Shown: positions 7,801 through 18,400 of the stretch, piece by piece
Layout of the letters: each line of letters starts with the position of its first letter
How positions within the stretch are numbered: position 1 is the first letter of the stretch
DNA from: an uncultured Lachnospiraceae bacterium
GTDB taxonomy: Bacteria; Bacillota; Clostridia; Lachnospirales; Lachnospiraceae
Assembly (NCBI GenBank): GCA_902779355.1
Contig: CACZBF010000007.1
Location: 58,476-122,475 of the forward strand
Reading direction: 5' to 3'
DNA: 64,000 nt
Position numbers and translations under genes: made by a program
Notes under the pieces: generated by a model
The model's input: only the letters and a program-made list of their open reading frames with translations
Told to the model about the DNA's origin: nothing
Database searches by the model: none

Positions 7801-8190
7801 TTAGTTTGTCAGGCAGAGTGCCTGTCCGGGATTGATGACTGTCACGGTGCCACCATACATGCACATGCATTTGCATTCTCTCGTCAAACAGGGTTTGCCC
7901 TTCGCAATGACTGTGCTTTTGGAAGGAAGCCATGTCCCTGTCGTTTTCGGTACACAAGGCTGCGGTGTAAGAACCCCCAGTGCTGCGGCTGTTGCCGATG
8001 CGACTGCCGGATTCGCGAGGCTGCTGCACATCCCGAAACTCTGGATGTTGACCATGCCTTTGCCGTCCGTTAAGGTCCCGACCGGTTTTCCTTTTATCAG
8101 TACCGTTAAGGCGTTTGTTGCGTTGAATGTGGATGGCATCGTCCCGAAAGAACATTTCAGGGTCGCGCCTGTGGTAACAAATTGTGACAT
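7801..8190 (-). CDS. PAAR-like spike tip protein, DUF4280 type (129 aa)
   Basis: The protein begins MSQFVTTGATLKCSFG, continues with STFNATNALTVLIKGKPVGTL, and ends with a Cys-rich CKCMCMYGGTVTVINPGQA. This pattern is that of DUF4280, a PAAR-like family that caps the central spike of contractile systems and may carry or precede effectors. It is short, with no appended toxin domain, so it should be a plain tip. Cysteines at LKCSFG, QPC, PCL and CKCMC may bind a metal. It lies between the sheath gene and an unrecognised gene, all on one strand with short gaps. Confidence 0.85.
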   Translation of the reverse strand: MSQFVTTGATLKCSFGTMPSTFNATNALTVLIKGKPVGTLTDGKGMVNIQSFGMCSSLANPAVASATAAALGVLTPQPCVPKTTGTWLPSKSTVIAKGKPCLTRECKCMCMYGGTVTVINPGQALCLTN

Positions 8191-8205
8191 CTTGTCGTCT
8201 TCCCC

Positions 8206-8949
8206 CTACTCCAGCCGAACATCACTCAGATTGTGAAAGTCGACTGTCTTGAATTTTTCGGTGTCTCCGGCTTTGTACTTCATCAGATACACCGCGTCCT
8301 TCCCGCTGTCCCGCACACGGAACAAAAAGTCTCCGTTCTTTTTGACCTGTCCGTGAAGTATGCGGCAGATCGGCGCGTTCTGCGGAAATTCCTGTGAGAT
8401 CGGTTCCTTCAATTTGACCTTCCCGCTGGGAAGCTCCTTGTCGACCTCGATGGTCTCGTAAGTCCCGTCTCTCACGTTGGCCAAGCCGTAATAGGTATGA
8501 ATCATATTCATGCGTCGGTTCGGCATGAACACGGTCATGACCATGTGCTTCGGGTCAAATTCCCGATAGCTGCAAACAGGCTTGTCCAGATTGATCGCTT
8601 CCAGTGATTGAAGACCCTTGAGGGTTCCGGAGAAAGTTAAAAGTCCCTCTCCCCTTCTCACGTTCTCTGACGGTATCAGGAACACTTCGACGGCAGGCAT
8701 CGCGGCATCCAGTTCCTCGTAGTTCACTTCCACTTCGTACGGCTCGTATCCGAACGCTTCGATTTGCATGAGACCATTTTCTCTGCCGGTATTCAAAAGA
8801 ATGAAATTACCGTTTCCCCGCTGCGCGGGCCGAATCGTCTTGCCGTTGAGTGTGAAGTTTACACTGCGGTCTTCCACGACCATTCCTGTCGTTGTATCCT
8901 GGAGGCTGATGAGTAAATCCAGCCGGTTCCGGATCAAACCTTCTTCCAC
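8206..8949 (-). CDS. Unrecognised CIS-operon protein (247 aa)
   Basis: No family is recognised. There is no signal peptide or membrane segment. The first half looks beta-rich (LDLLISLQDTTTGMVVEDRS, NFTLNGKTIRPAQRGNGNFI) and recalls small Ig-like or carboxypeptidase-regulatory-like modules; the second half is mixed. The GTG at 8949 starts 1 nt after the upstream stop (TAA 8953-8951) and follows GGAAAGGAGG at a slightly long spacing of 13 nt. A second in-frame GTG at 8985 would overlap the upstream gene by 35 nt. Its place between the tail terminator and the spike tip suggests a structural or assembly part of the tail. Confidence 0.75.
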   Translation of the reverse strand: MEEGLIRNRLDLLISLQDTTTGMVVEDRSVNFTLNGKTIRPAQRGNGNFILLNTGRENGLMQIEAFGYEPYEVEVNYEELDAAMPAVEVFLIPSENVRRGEGLLTFSGTLKGLQSLEAINLDKPVCSYREFDPKHMVMTVFMPNRRMNMIHTYYGLANVRDGTYETIEVDKELPSGKVKLKEPISQEFPQNAPICRILHGQVKKNGDFLFRVRDSGKDAVYLMKYKAGDTEKFKTVDFHNLSDVRLE

Positions 8950-8950
8950 G

Positions 8951-9559
8951 TTACTGCCTATCCCTCCTTTCCGGTCTTTCTTCACCAGTCACATGAAGAC
9001 CAAACTGCGCATCCACGACGCGCGGAGCGTCGATGACAACCTCGCTGGAAACGAAGACGGGCGCCGCCCTGTAGAAGAGCGAGATCTGATAGGGCTTGTT
9101 GATCGCGCTCCACACCCGTACCTTTTCCTCCAGACTTATCTTCGCCTGAGACAGTACAATCGGAGGTTCCTGGTTCTCCAGCCAGGTTTGCAGTTGATTG
9201 GGGAGCACGGAATTGTTATCGGAAACAATCTGTGCGCATTTCCCCAAGATCTTCTGGAAGTCCTGGTCTTTAAGTCCCGCCTGACCACCGGCGTTTATGA
9301 AAACCATATAGTATAAACTATATGGGACTGGCGGCCTCGCCAGCTGCAGTCTCCCCCGCGGCATCGTCGTGGGTCTCGCCACGTCGCTTTCCTCGCGGAT
9401 ATCATAGAGATAAAGCCCTAAGATATAGTCCACGTCCTGCGAGGAGGGGGAACTGACTTCAATATTGTTCGGAGACGGGATCGGCTCCGGACACATCTTT
9501 TTCCTTAAGACTGACAGTATGTAATTGCTTACATCCGATATGATGGTATAATCTGCCAA
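8951..9559 (-). CDS. Tail terminator/cap-like protein, Pvc16 N-terminal (DUF4255) family (202 aa)
   Basis: The body of the protein (ISDVSNYILSVLRKKM, YILGLYLYDIREESDVAR, PRGRLQLARPPVPYSLYYMV, then KVRVWSAINKPYQISLFYRA) matches the DUF4255/Pvc16_N family, which caps the distal end of tube and sheath in extracellular CIS. The start is TTG at 9559, preceded by GGAAGGAG at 6 nt; no better start exists. A TATAAT lies about 35 nt upstream, so a secondary promoter may serve the structural genes apart from the envelope module. It is the first classical tail gene after three huge exported proteins. Confidence 0.88.
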   Translation of the reverse strand: MADYTIISDVSNYILSVLRKKMCPEPIPSPNNIEVSSPSSQDVDYILGLYLYDIREESDVARPTTMPRGRLQLARPPVPYSLYYMVFINAGGQAGLKDQDFQKILGKCAQIVSDNNSVLPNQLQTWLENQEPPIVLSQAKISLEEKVRVWSAINKPYQISLFYRAAPVFVSSEVVIDAPRVVDAQFGLHVTGEERPERRDRQ

Positions 9560-9593
9560 CGCTGTCTCCTTCCCGTTTTTTCTCTCCTACACT

Positions 9594-9599
9594 ATTATA
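9594..9599 (-). promoter_or_regulatory. Possible -10 box (TATAAT) before the tail structural genes
   Basis: A perfect TATAAT reads on the minus strand 35 nt before the TTG start of the DUF4255 gene. No good -35 hexamer is visible at 16-18 nt. The 100-nt gap after the preceding giant gene also holds a weak AT-rich hairpin (TTCACA/TGTGAA near 9630), so transcription may be partly reset here. Confidence 0.4.
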
Positions 9600-9659
9600 C
9601 GAAATATCCGCCCATAGGGCACAAAATTTTCACACTTTTTGTGAATTTTTCCACTATTT

Positions 9660-12600
9660 TTAGCTGATCGGATTCGCAGCGAGGTATTTTGCTGCTTCAT
9701 TCAGCTTCTCGGTGAGTTCCGCCATCTTCTGTTTCAGCGACGGAGGCACGAGGATCGCCCAGTCTTTGCCCGGCATGTAGACGCAGCTGATGTCGAGGAG
9801 CGACTCGCTGTCTTCTCTCGTGATATACGGATATAACGTGTCCGTATTACCATGGAGATACGTGTCTGTCTGCGAAACAGCCGGCTTGATCAGGGTGCTT
9901 TCCTTGCCTTTGTTGCTCGTCATCGTATCGGATCCCACCTGGAACGCGTAGCTTGCGGATCCACCGAGGATCTGCTGCAGGATCGCGTTCTGACCTCTGT
10001 GCGTGTAACGGTAGAAACTGTACGAACGTGTCATATCGATCGAGCCGAAGGAGACATATTCGGTATCCGGGTCTCCCTGGTACTGGCGGTAGATAAAGCC
10101 GTTGGCGCCGCCCTTCCCGAGGATCTGCTCCAGCAGGCTCATCGCGTATGCAAGCAGCGGATCGTCTCCGTATTCTTTGCCGTATTTTGCAAGCGCTGCG
10201 AGGATCGCTGCCAGATCCGCATCCGAAAGGTTGGATACATCGTCTCCGAAGACGTCCTTGATCGCATCGCTGATCTGATTACCGTTCAGGCTGCCGCGGT
10301 CTTTGCCGACGCCGCCCTTCTGGCCGCTGCCGCCACCTGCGCCGTTACCGCCGCCTGTGCCGCCTGCACCGCCGGTATTCGTGCCGCCGGAGGAGCCGGT
10401 ATCCGAATTGGTCCCGGATCCGCCATCACCGCCGCCCGGTCCGGTCGGATTCGTGTTATAGCCGTAGAGCGGGTTATTGCGGCTCTTTGCTTCCGCTTCC
10501 GCAACCTTATTTCTGAGGTCAGGTCCGGCGCCGATGTTGTCCAGTCCCTGGTTGATCGGCCCGAAATCACCGCCGATGCCGGCAAGCCTGTTCAGATCGT
10601 CATCAATGTTGAGACCGTCCGGATCCAGTTCGGAGAGGATCCTGTCGGTCAGATAGTCCTCCAACGCCGGTTTTCCGCCGATCCTGTTGATGTTATCCAG
10701 CTGGTCCTTCGGCGAGAGGTCCGGATCGATCGCGCTGTCGATCGCGTCGTTCTTCTCCGCTTCCTTACCCTCCAGGATCGTTCCGATCATGGTCGCTTTC
10801 TTCGGATCATCCTCTTCGAGCGCACGCTCCTGTTCCGCGATCAGTTTGTTGATATAATCATCCAGATCTCTGAAGTCCTTATCCGCGTCGCCAAGCGAGC
10901 TGGTCAAGGATGCGAGGAGGAGTTTCAGCCATTCAATGTGATCCGACACTAACTTCTGCGCCCATTGGCCTGCCTGCTTCTGCAGGTTCTCGGCATAGGT
11001 CAGGCGACGTTGTACAAAGGTGACGGAGTTATTGATCGTGTCACGTTTGGTCCGTGCCATGATATAACCCTGGTACTCCTTGATATCGCGCTCCAGATCG
11101 TATTCGGACAGAGAGTTCATGGCCTCTTTTGCTTTTTCGATCCGTCCTAAGCACTGTGGCAGGAGGTTGTTGTCCAGCATCCGGAGTTCTCTCTCCTTAT
11201 GGATCACATCTTCGTCATAGTAGACATTATCCAGATCCACCATGTTCTGCAGGATCGGGACTGCGATGTCCTCATCGATCCCGGCATTGATCACCTTACG
11301 GCTGTACTGATAGCGGAGGTTCTCATACACTTCCTCGCCGCGGTTCATGCTCTTCTCGCGATAGGAAACGTAGGACGCATTGGAATTCAAAATCCCTTCT
11401 TCGATCGCTGCCGTCAGCGTCGGATCCTCCGTGTAGTTCGCGCCGCGGTATGCATCCATATTGGTATAGGTACGGCCGAGGTCGGATTCGCCGTCCTGCG
11501 AAAGCTTCTTCAGATATTCAAGGGTCGGCGCGATCGCGTAAGCTGTCGTCGCATCATAGTCATTCAGTTCCGCATTGACCTTGTCGTATTCTTTTTGTTT
11601 TTCAGTGATCTCGGCCTGTTTGTCGTCGATCTCCTGCTGCATGCGTTCAAGCTGCTGCTCGCGGCCCTTGATCTGGCGGGCCTTCTGGTCGATCTCGGTC
11701 TGTTTCGCACTGACCTCGCCCTGCTTCTTCTGGATCTCGGCTTCCTTGTCACTGATTTCCGTCTGCTTCCCTGTCGTGTCAGACTGGTTTTGCAGGAGGC
11801 TCACCCCGATCTCATCCTTTTCCGAACGGAGTGCTTTGATCTTCTTGTTCTGCTCGGTGTTCCATTCCTGGATCTCTTCGTTGATCCGCTTGCTCGCGTC
11901 GGTGACATTCGCGGTATTCGTATCCAGCTGCTTTTTTAATTCCGCGATCTGTTCCTCGATCAGCTTCTCTTCTTCGCCCTTTTCCTGGAACGCATCTTCT
12001 TTGTTGTTGACCCGTCGCTCGGTACTGGTCTTGCGGTTTTCCTGCTGGCGCGCAAGCTCTGCCGCATCCTTTTCCATTGCGCTCTTTGCGTTCCCTGACT
12101 GGAACGGATTGTTCGCAACTGCCGCATAAGCCGCGCCGGACTCCGCCACCTTATCGATGTACGTAATGAGCGCGTCATACTGTTCTTTTGTCTTGGCAGT
12201 CAGTCCGTCATGATGCTTTTTCAACGCCTCAAGTGCTGCATCCGCATCCTTCTTGGCCTGCTCGATGCTCTCTGCCGTCGTCGCCGGTGCTTTCTCGGTC
12301 TCGGCCTCTGTGCCTTCGGTCCCGGACTCTGTGCCCTCCGTCCCGGGCTCCGTACCGTTCTCCGTCGATGATGTCTGGCCCGCACCGCCCAGCATTTCTG
12401 CCTTTGCGAGCGATTTCACCTTTGCATCCAGATACGCTTTCTGCAGATCCCGCTCTTCGGTTTCCCATTTGCGGAAGTCACTGATACGCGCTTCCTTTAA
12501 GGTATCGTTCTCCGCGACTTTGATCTGGTCTTTCAGGCTGTCGCGCTCCTTCATAAGCTGCTGGTAGATCTTATCGTCCTGATAAGCCTTGTCGGGATAA

Positions 12601-15428
12601 GTCCCCTTCTCATCCTGCAGCGCCTTGACCTCCTCATCGATCGCAGCACTTCTCTTTTCGAGCGCTTCCTTTCCTTCGTCCAGCTTTGCCTTCTCGGATT
12701 TCAGCGCAGCCATCTGATTTTCCAGCTCTGCCTCTTCGGCTTTCAGCACATCCAGTTCCGCCTGGAGCTTTGCTTTCTCGCTCTCCATGCGCGGCACATC
12801 GTCCTTCAGATCGGACTCGAGTTTCGCGCGGTCCACCTTCAGGTCGGCAAGCTCCGCTGCCTTCTGGTATTTGTCGGACAAGAGCTGATTGCCTGTCGTA
12901 TAAGCTTCCTTCTGCTTCTGGCGCGCCTCTGCACCTTCCCGCAGATATTTGATCATATCCTGGAGGTGCACGATCCGTGCTTCCTCGCTGCTCTTGTCTG
13001 CCTCGTTGGCTTCCAGATCCGATTTCAAGGAGCTCTTTCTGCTGTCGATCGCCTCCTGTACAGTCTTGATCGCGGCGTCTACAGCCTTTTTCTCTTCCTC
13101 TTTGGCCGTGGAAGCGCTGTCCTTTTCAGACTGGAGCCAGGATGCTTTCCCCTTTCGGGTGGTCAGTTTCTCTGTCCAGGTATCCCAAGTATCTTCATCC
13201 GCGCCGTCCGGGATCGCATTGAGATCGTCCCAAAGCTCTGTGATCTCCTTGCGCACCTCTTCCTCCTGCTGGTCGCCTGCAGGCGCGAGGTTCATTTTGG
13301 AAATATCATCGTTGATCTTTTCCTGCGCCTCTTTCAGTGCCGTCTCCGCTTCTTCAAGCTGGGTCTTTGCTTCCTTCAGCGCAGATTCAAACTCTGCCGT
13401 CGATTCTTCATTCTCAGAAATACGCTTTTTCAGCGTCTTCTCAAGCGTCCAACGCTCTGCCTTTTGCGCATCGGCAAGGAGACTTAACAGCTTCGCATGC
13501 TCTTCTTTCAACTCCGCAACGCGTTTTTCCCCGTTCGGGATCAGCTGGTCTTCCAGCTTCGGGATCGTGTACCGTTCAAGTTCCTCCACCGTCGACATCA
13601 GCTCCGCTGCTTCCGCTGCGAGCGGCGCGATCTGATTGGAAGCTGTCAGGAGTGCTAACTGCTGTCCCAATTTCTTGCTCAGTTTCGTGTATCTGACATA
13701 ACGCTCATAGAGCGTTTCCAGTTTGGTCAGGTCTTTTGCTTCTTCTTCTGACGCTGCGGTCTTGCTTTCTTCGGCAGAAGTGCCTTCTATCGCCTCGGTT
13801 TCATCGATCGTGATCTTCTGTCCGTTGTCATCGACTGTCGCAACGATCTGCTTGCCGTTCTCGTCGGTGCTGACAACGACTTCCTCGCCGTCCTCGGTCA
13901 CCAATGCGGCCGAAGAAGTGCTCTGCGCAGATTCCTGTGAGCCTTGTCCTGCTTGGGTTGCCGCTGCTGCCTCCGCCGCTTTCTGCGCGGACTTTGCTGC
14001 CAGCTCATCCTCGTACGCCTTGATCTGGGCTGCTGCTGTCTCAGCCAGCCCATCTGCCTGTGCGAGCTCCTTTTCCATCTCAGCGTGTTTTTTATCCAGT
14101 TCCACAATGGTCACGGTCTGGATGTCTCCGATCTCTGCATTCAGCGCTTCGATCTCCGCCTCCAGATCCGCAAGCTCATATTCCATGGTGCGCGTCCGCG
14201 AATTGAGCAGGATGTTCGTGTTTTTCGTGAGGTTGTAAAACACCTCGGACCTACGCTCCGCATCCAGCGACTCCGCAAGTTTTAGAGCCTGCTCTGCTTC
14301 CTCGTCCATCTTTTGGTTTTTTAAGGAAAGATAGAGCTTGTAAGTCGTATCCAAGCCCCGGTCTGCAAGATCCGTGATGGAGTCTCTGGCGTTCGGCCAG
14401 TTGCGGACCGTGAGTTTGAAATCCTTGTAGTCATCATCCGGAATGTCGTTTTTGACCTCTGCCTCGTCCCACGCATCTTCCAGCTTCCGCCCGGAAGCAT
14501 CCTCCTCGAGCTTGCTGTAGCCGCGGTCGATCATCATCTGCGTCGTCGCATAGCGGTCGAAAAACATGTTGTCATGATTGAAGAAATAATAAAGTCTCCA
14601 ATACCGGTAGTTGTCGCTCCCGCTGCTCTTTTCCGATACGCGCCCGGAGTTAAAATATTCCTGCAGCTTTTTCAGCTCCGTGATCTCCTCCATCTCGTAC
14701 GGATTCGGAACGTCAAAAATATTCATCGGGTTGCCGTCCGGATCTCTCGGGATACCGTCCGCACCCACCACGCAGGTGATGATGAGCGGATCGAGCTCAC
14801 TCTTCGGGACGATGCGCGCCTCTTTCATGATGTCCTTGATATCGTTCGCCTGAGAAATATCGCGCCACTGCGAATCCGCAAGCTCCGACCGATAGTAGCG
14901 CACCTTCTGGTCATAGGTGAGCTGACTCTGCAGCGCCTTCTGATAGATCACGTTGCTGATGCCCTTTTTGACATTTTCCTGGCCGGCTGCCGTATTGGCC
15001 ACTTCGGCTTTCGTCGCTTCGATCTCCTCCTCGGCGCTCATGTTCAGCGCGGAGGCATCGATCAGGAAGGTCCCGACAAACATCGTTGTCGCCGGGATGA
15101 CCTTGCCTTCTTTTACATAATCATAGTAAAGTTTGCCGTATTTGCTGCGCTTTAAGGTCTTGCCATAGGCTTCCTCGCGCTCCTCTGCCGTCATCTCCTG
15201 CTCAGTCGACGCTTTGGTCGTCTCCGTCGAAGCCTTGGTCTCGCTCGCTGCCGGCTGCTGCGTCTCTGCTGCCGGCTGCTGCTGATCTGCCGCTGCATTG
15301 GCATCCGCCGCCTGCACGGGCACACCCGTTGCGAGCAGCACCACTGCAAGCAGTTCTGCGATATGGCGTTTCATATGAAGTTTTTGAAAAAGTGTCTTCT
15401 TCATATGGTTATCCTGCCTGTGCTTCAA
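9660..15428 (-). CDS. Giant Sec-exported coiled-coil protein of the CIS operon (1922 aa)
   Basis: The N-terminus has a basic stretch and a hydrophobic core ending VPVQAADA, a Sec signal peptide (cleavage near residue 40); MKKT at residue 9 is an alternative start. Residues about 85-340 hold a domain shared with the next gene (VIPATTMFVGTFLIDASALN; YYRSELADSQWRDIS; VVGADGIPRDPDGNPMNIFD). Residues about 390-1300 are almost uninterrupted heptad coiled coil, enough for a rod of more than 100 nm if extended. A Gly/Ser/Thr linker follows (about 1660-1703), then a C-terminal domain (GFIYRQYQGDPDTEYVSFG; ILGGSASYAFQVGSDTM; CVYMPGKDWAILVPPSL) also shared with the neighbour. No LPxTG, SLH or lipobox was seen. 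Inferred role: an extracellular or wall-spanning scaffold or sleeve for the CIS. The function itself is not recognised. Confidence 0.85.
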   Translation of the reverse strand: MKHRQDNHMKKTLFQKLHMKRHIAELLAVVLLATGVPVQAADANAAADQQQPAAETQQPAASETKASTETTKASTEQEMTAEEREEAYGKTLKRSKYGKLYYDYVKEGKVIPATTMFVGTFLIDASALNMSAEEEIEATKAEVANTAAGQENVKKGISNVIYQKALQSQLTYDQKVRYYRSELADSQWRDISQANDIKDIMKEARIVPKSELDPLIITCVVGADGIPRDPDGNPMNIFDVPNPYEMEEITELKKLQEYFNSGRVSEKSSGSDNYRYWRLYYFFNHDNMFFDRYATTQMMIDRGYSKLEEDASGRKLEDAWDEAEVKNDIPDDDYKDFKLTVRNWPNARDSITDLADRGLDTTYKLYLSLKNQKMDEEAEQALKLAESLDAERRSEVFYNLTKNTNILLNSRTRTMEYELADLEAEIEALNAEIGDIQTVTIVELDKKHAEMEKELAQADGLAETAAAQIKAYEDELAAKSAQKAAEAAAATQAGQGSQESAQSTSSAALVTEDGEEVVVSTDENGKQIVATVDDNGQKITIDETEAIEGTSAEESKTAASEEEAKDLTKLETLYERYVRYTKLSKKLGQQLALLTASNQIAPLAAEAAELMSTVEELERYTIPKLEDQLIPNGEKRVAELKEEHAKLLSLLADAQKAERWTLEKTLKKRISENEESTAEFESALKEAKTQLEEAETALKEAQEKINDDISKMNLAPAGDQQEEEVRKEITELWDDLNAIPDGADEDTWDTWTEKLTTRKGKASWLQSEKDSASTAKEEEKKAVDAAIKTVQEAIDSRKSSLKSDLEANEADKSSEEARIVHLQDMIKYLREGAEARQKQKEAYTTGNQLLSDKYQKAAELADLKVDRAKLESDLKDDVPRMESEKAKLQAELDVLKAEEAELENQMAALKSEKAKLDEGKEALEKRSAAIDEEVKALQDEKGTYPDKAYQDDKIYQQLMKERDSLKDQIKVAENDTLKEARISDFRKWETEERDLQKAYLDAKVKSLAKAEMLGGAGQTSSTENGTEPGTEGTESGTEGTEAETEKAPATTAESIEQAKKDADAALEALKKHHDGLTAKTKEQYDALITYIDKVAESGAAYAAVANNPFQSGNAKSAMEKDAAELARQQENRKTSTERRVNNKEDAFQEKGEEEKLIEEQIAELKKQLDTNTANVTDASKRINEEIQEWNTEQNKKIKALRSEKDEIGVSLLQNQSDTTGKQTEISDKEAEIQKKQGEVSAKQTEIDQKARQIKGREQQLERMQQEIDDKQAEITEKQKEYDKVNAELNDYDATTAYAIAPTLEYLKKLSQDGESDLGRTYTNMDAYRGANYTEDPTLTAAIEEGILNSNASYVSYREKSMNRGEEVYENLRYQYSRKVINAGIDEDIAVPILQNMVDLDNVYYDEDVIHKERELRMLDNNLLPQCLGRIEKAKEAMNSLSEYDLERDIKEYQGYIMARTKRDTINNSVTFVQRRLTYAENLQKQAGQWAQKLVSDHIEWLKLLLASLTSSLGDADKDFRDLDDYINKLIAEQERALEEDDPKKATMIGTILEGKEAEKNDAIDSAIDPDLSPKDQLDNINRIGGKPALEDYLTDRILSELDPDGLNIDDDLNRLAGIGGDFGPINQGLDNIGAGPDLRNKVAEAEAKSRNNPLYGYNTNPTGPGGGDGGSGTNSDTGSSGGTNTGGAGGTGGGNGAGGGSGQKGGVGKDRGSLNGNQISDAIKDVFGDDVSNLSDADLAAILAALAKYGKEYGDDPLLAYAMSLLEQILGKGGANGFIYRQYQGDPDTEYVSFGSIDMTRSYSFYRYTHRGQNAILQQILGGSASYAFQVGSDTMTSNKGKESTLIKPAVSQTDTYLHGNTDTLYPYITREDSESLLDISCVYMPGKDWAILVPPSLKQKMAELTEKLNEAAKYLAANPIS

Positions 15429-15462
15429 CCTTCAGACGCCTTTGGAGCAGCGTCCCCGGCGG

Positions 15463-18400
15463 TTACTCGTCAGCCAGTTCATCGAGTACTTCGAGCAGTT
15501 CAATGACCTTCTTGCTCATGGAGGGTGCGATCAAGATCGCCCACTCGGTGTCCGGAATGTATTCGCATGTATCCTGCAGATACAGGGAGGACGATTCCTC
15601 CGTGATGTAAGGATACTGTGCTGTCTTGCTGCCGCGGATACTCGGGTCGGACTGCTGAACCGTCGGGGTATCCATCTCCGAACTCTTGCCGTTGTTCTTC
15701 TCTACAGTCGTGGTGCCGATCGTGAACACATAACTTGCGGAACCGCCCGCAATCTGGGACATCGTCGCCTTGTCACCGATCGTGACGCACCGGTTCTTGG
15801 TCAGCGGTCTGCACTTATCGACCGCCGCGAGGCTCACATACTTCTTATCCGGATCCGCAAGATACTGCCGGTAGATGAAGCCGTTGCCCTCTGCCAGAAG
15901 CTGGTTCAACAGATCCTTCACGCGCTGCCTGATCTCATCATCGTCGCGGTTCTCTGCAAATTTGCTGAGGCCTGCCGTCACGCTGGCCTTATCGTAGTCG
16001 GAGAGGCTGTCAAACGGGTCGCCGAACACATCATCGATCGCGCCGTTCAAATCTTTCCCGTTCAGGCCGCTTCTGCCGTTACCGCCGCCGCCTCTGAGTC
16101 CTGAGCCGCTGCCGCTGCCGCCTGCGCCGCTGCCGCCTGCACCTCCTGTGCCTGTGCCGCCGCCGTCCGTGCCGTCACCATTGTCGCCGGATCCGTCACC
16201 GCCGCCCGTGCCGGGACCTCCCGGACCGGTATTGCCGCCGGTACCACCGCCGCCGTTGTTGCCGTTGCCGTCACCCGCGCCGGGACCTCCGTTGCCGCCG
16301 GTACCGCTGCCGTCACCGTCATTCGGTCCGTTGCCGCTGCCGTCATCGCCGCTATCGGGGCCGTTATCGCCGGTTGTTCCATCGTCATAGAACGGACTCG
16401 ACTTTCCGCGTTCCGCATTCTCGTCTGCGTAGTTGTAAACGACGGCCGGCGCACCTGCCTGCTTCAACTTGTTTAAGATGTCATCCATCGGAAGGCCGAT
16501 GTCTCCCGCTGCATCCAGGTCATCATAGATATTGTCCCAATCGTCGTTTTCGATCTTTCTGTTGATGTCTTTTCCGATATCACGCTTTGCAGCTTCCATA
16601 TCGTCCAGATCCGCTTCCGCGTCTGCTTTGCTCGCCGCATCCCCGGTCCCCTCCAGGATCGCGAGGTTCTTGTTGCGCTGGTCTTCTTTCTTGTCGTCCG
16701 CATCGCTGATCTCTTTGTCGATCTGATCGATCCCGTCCAGATCGCCGTCATCGAGCAGGTCGAGACGCTGTAAGTTCAGCAAATCTTTCTCTGCAGAAGG
16801 ATCATCTTCTTTATCCTTCAAACCTCTCGTCACGGTTTTCTTAAGATCTTTCAGCCATTCGATATGATCGTTGATCGCCTCGAGCTCATAGTTGCCGTAA
16901 TCATCCGTCGCAACAGCTGCTTTGAGCCCGTCCGCCCAGTTGATACGCTCATCGATATAATCCAGCGCCGCCTGCCGCTCATAACGGATCACGCGCCCGC
17001 GGATAAACTGCTGTCCCTCGCCGATCGTTGCGGAAAGACCAGCCTTCTGGTTCTGCAGGATCTTACGCAGTGTCTCCTGAGAGCTGTCCGGATCATTCTT
17101 CGCCTTGATATATTCGTCATTGGCGGTCTCATGGGACTGCTCCGTGATCCGTGCATCCGATGCCACCTGCAGCGTATCGAGGACGCTGATCTCTCTGGCC
17201 TTATGTTGGATCGTGCCTTCCCGGATGTTGTCAAGATCCGTCAGGCTCTGAAGCCGCGGGACCATTGCCTGTGCACCCTGGCCGGCATTTTCGATGATCC
17301 ACATGCTGGTGTCATATTCGTACTGCTGCGCCACGGTATCGCCGTTGCTCAGCGCCAGATCGTTGTAGTTGTTGTATGCGGTGGTCGCCGCGGTGACCGC
17401 ATCGCCAACGACGGTCAACATCGTGGAATCCGGAACAAAGCCTGTCCCGTCTTCGTCACCGTAATCCTGGCCCATAACGGAATAGGAACGTCCTCTGGGC
17501 GACATACCGTATGCCACCTGCGAGAAGAGGTTATTAAGCGGCGCGCCGAAGCCGTAATTGTGTTCCTCATTCATCACGAGGTTGTACATTGCTCTCGCAC
17601 GGCGCGAAGAGTCGATCTGTTCCTGCAAACGCATCGCCCGATCCGCTTCCTCGTCGTAGCCGGACTGTTTGAGCGGCAGATAGAGGTTTTCCAGTGCCAG
17701 CAGCTGCTGATCATATTTGTCCGTCTCATCGTCCTGGATCGTGGAAGACCCGAGCCAGAACTGTTTGAAATAGGCGACCTTGGTACGGAAGTCTGCCTCT
17801 GTTGACGGATTCCCTTCGTTATAAAGGACGTCCATCTGATACGCCCTGCCCATCAATGTGACACGCTCCGACTGAGAGGTGCCTGCATAGGCAGTCCAGC
17901 CGCTGCGCAGAAACAGCTGATTGATCGTATCATCGATCGTATAATTTTTCCGCTTGCTGGTATTGTTCGGATACAGGGTCTTTGTGATCCGCGTCCAAGG
18001 CCAGTACCACCGGTAATAATCGTTGAAGATGTTGCTGCTGCTCCAATAACGATAATTGGTGTTTTCAACCCATAGGTAATAGGTGATCTCATGGCCGTAT
18101 TCCACCTCGGTCTCCAGCATATCCAGCACAGGATAGTCTCCGGCATAGACCTTCTTCGGGACTTTGTAATACACATCATCAGACCACCATTTGTGTCCCA
18201 AGAAGGAACGCCGCCAACCGACACCATCTGATTTTGTATCGGCATCCGAGTTGTAATCCCAAGCCTTATATGTGCGCTGCACGGAAGGCTGCTGCCACCA
18301 TTCCAACACTGCCCTCATCGTCTCATTGCGCGGGAAAGGCTGGATATTACGGAAAAACTGCCAGACACGGTCATAGGTATAGGCACCGGAGCCTTCCCCG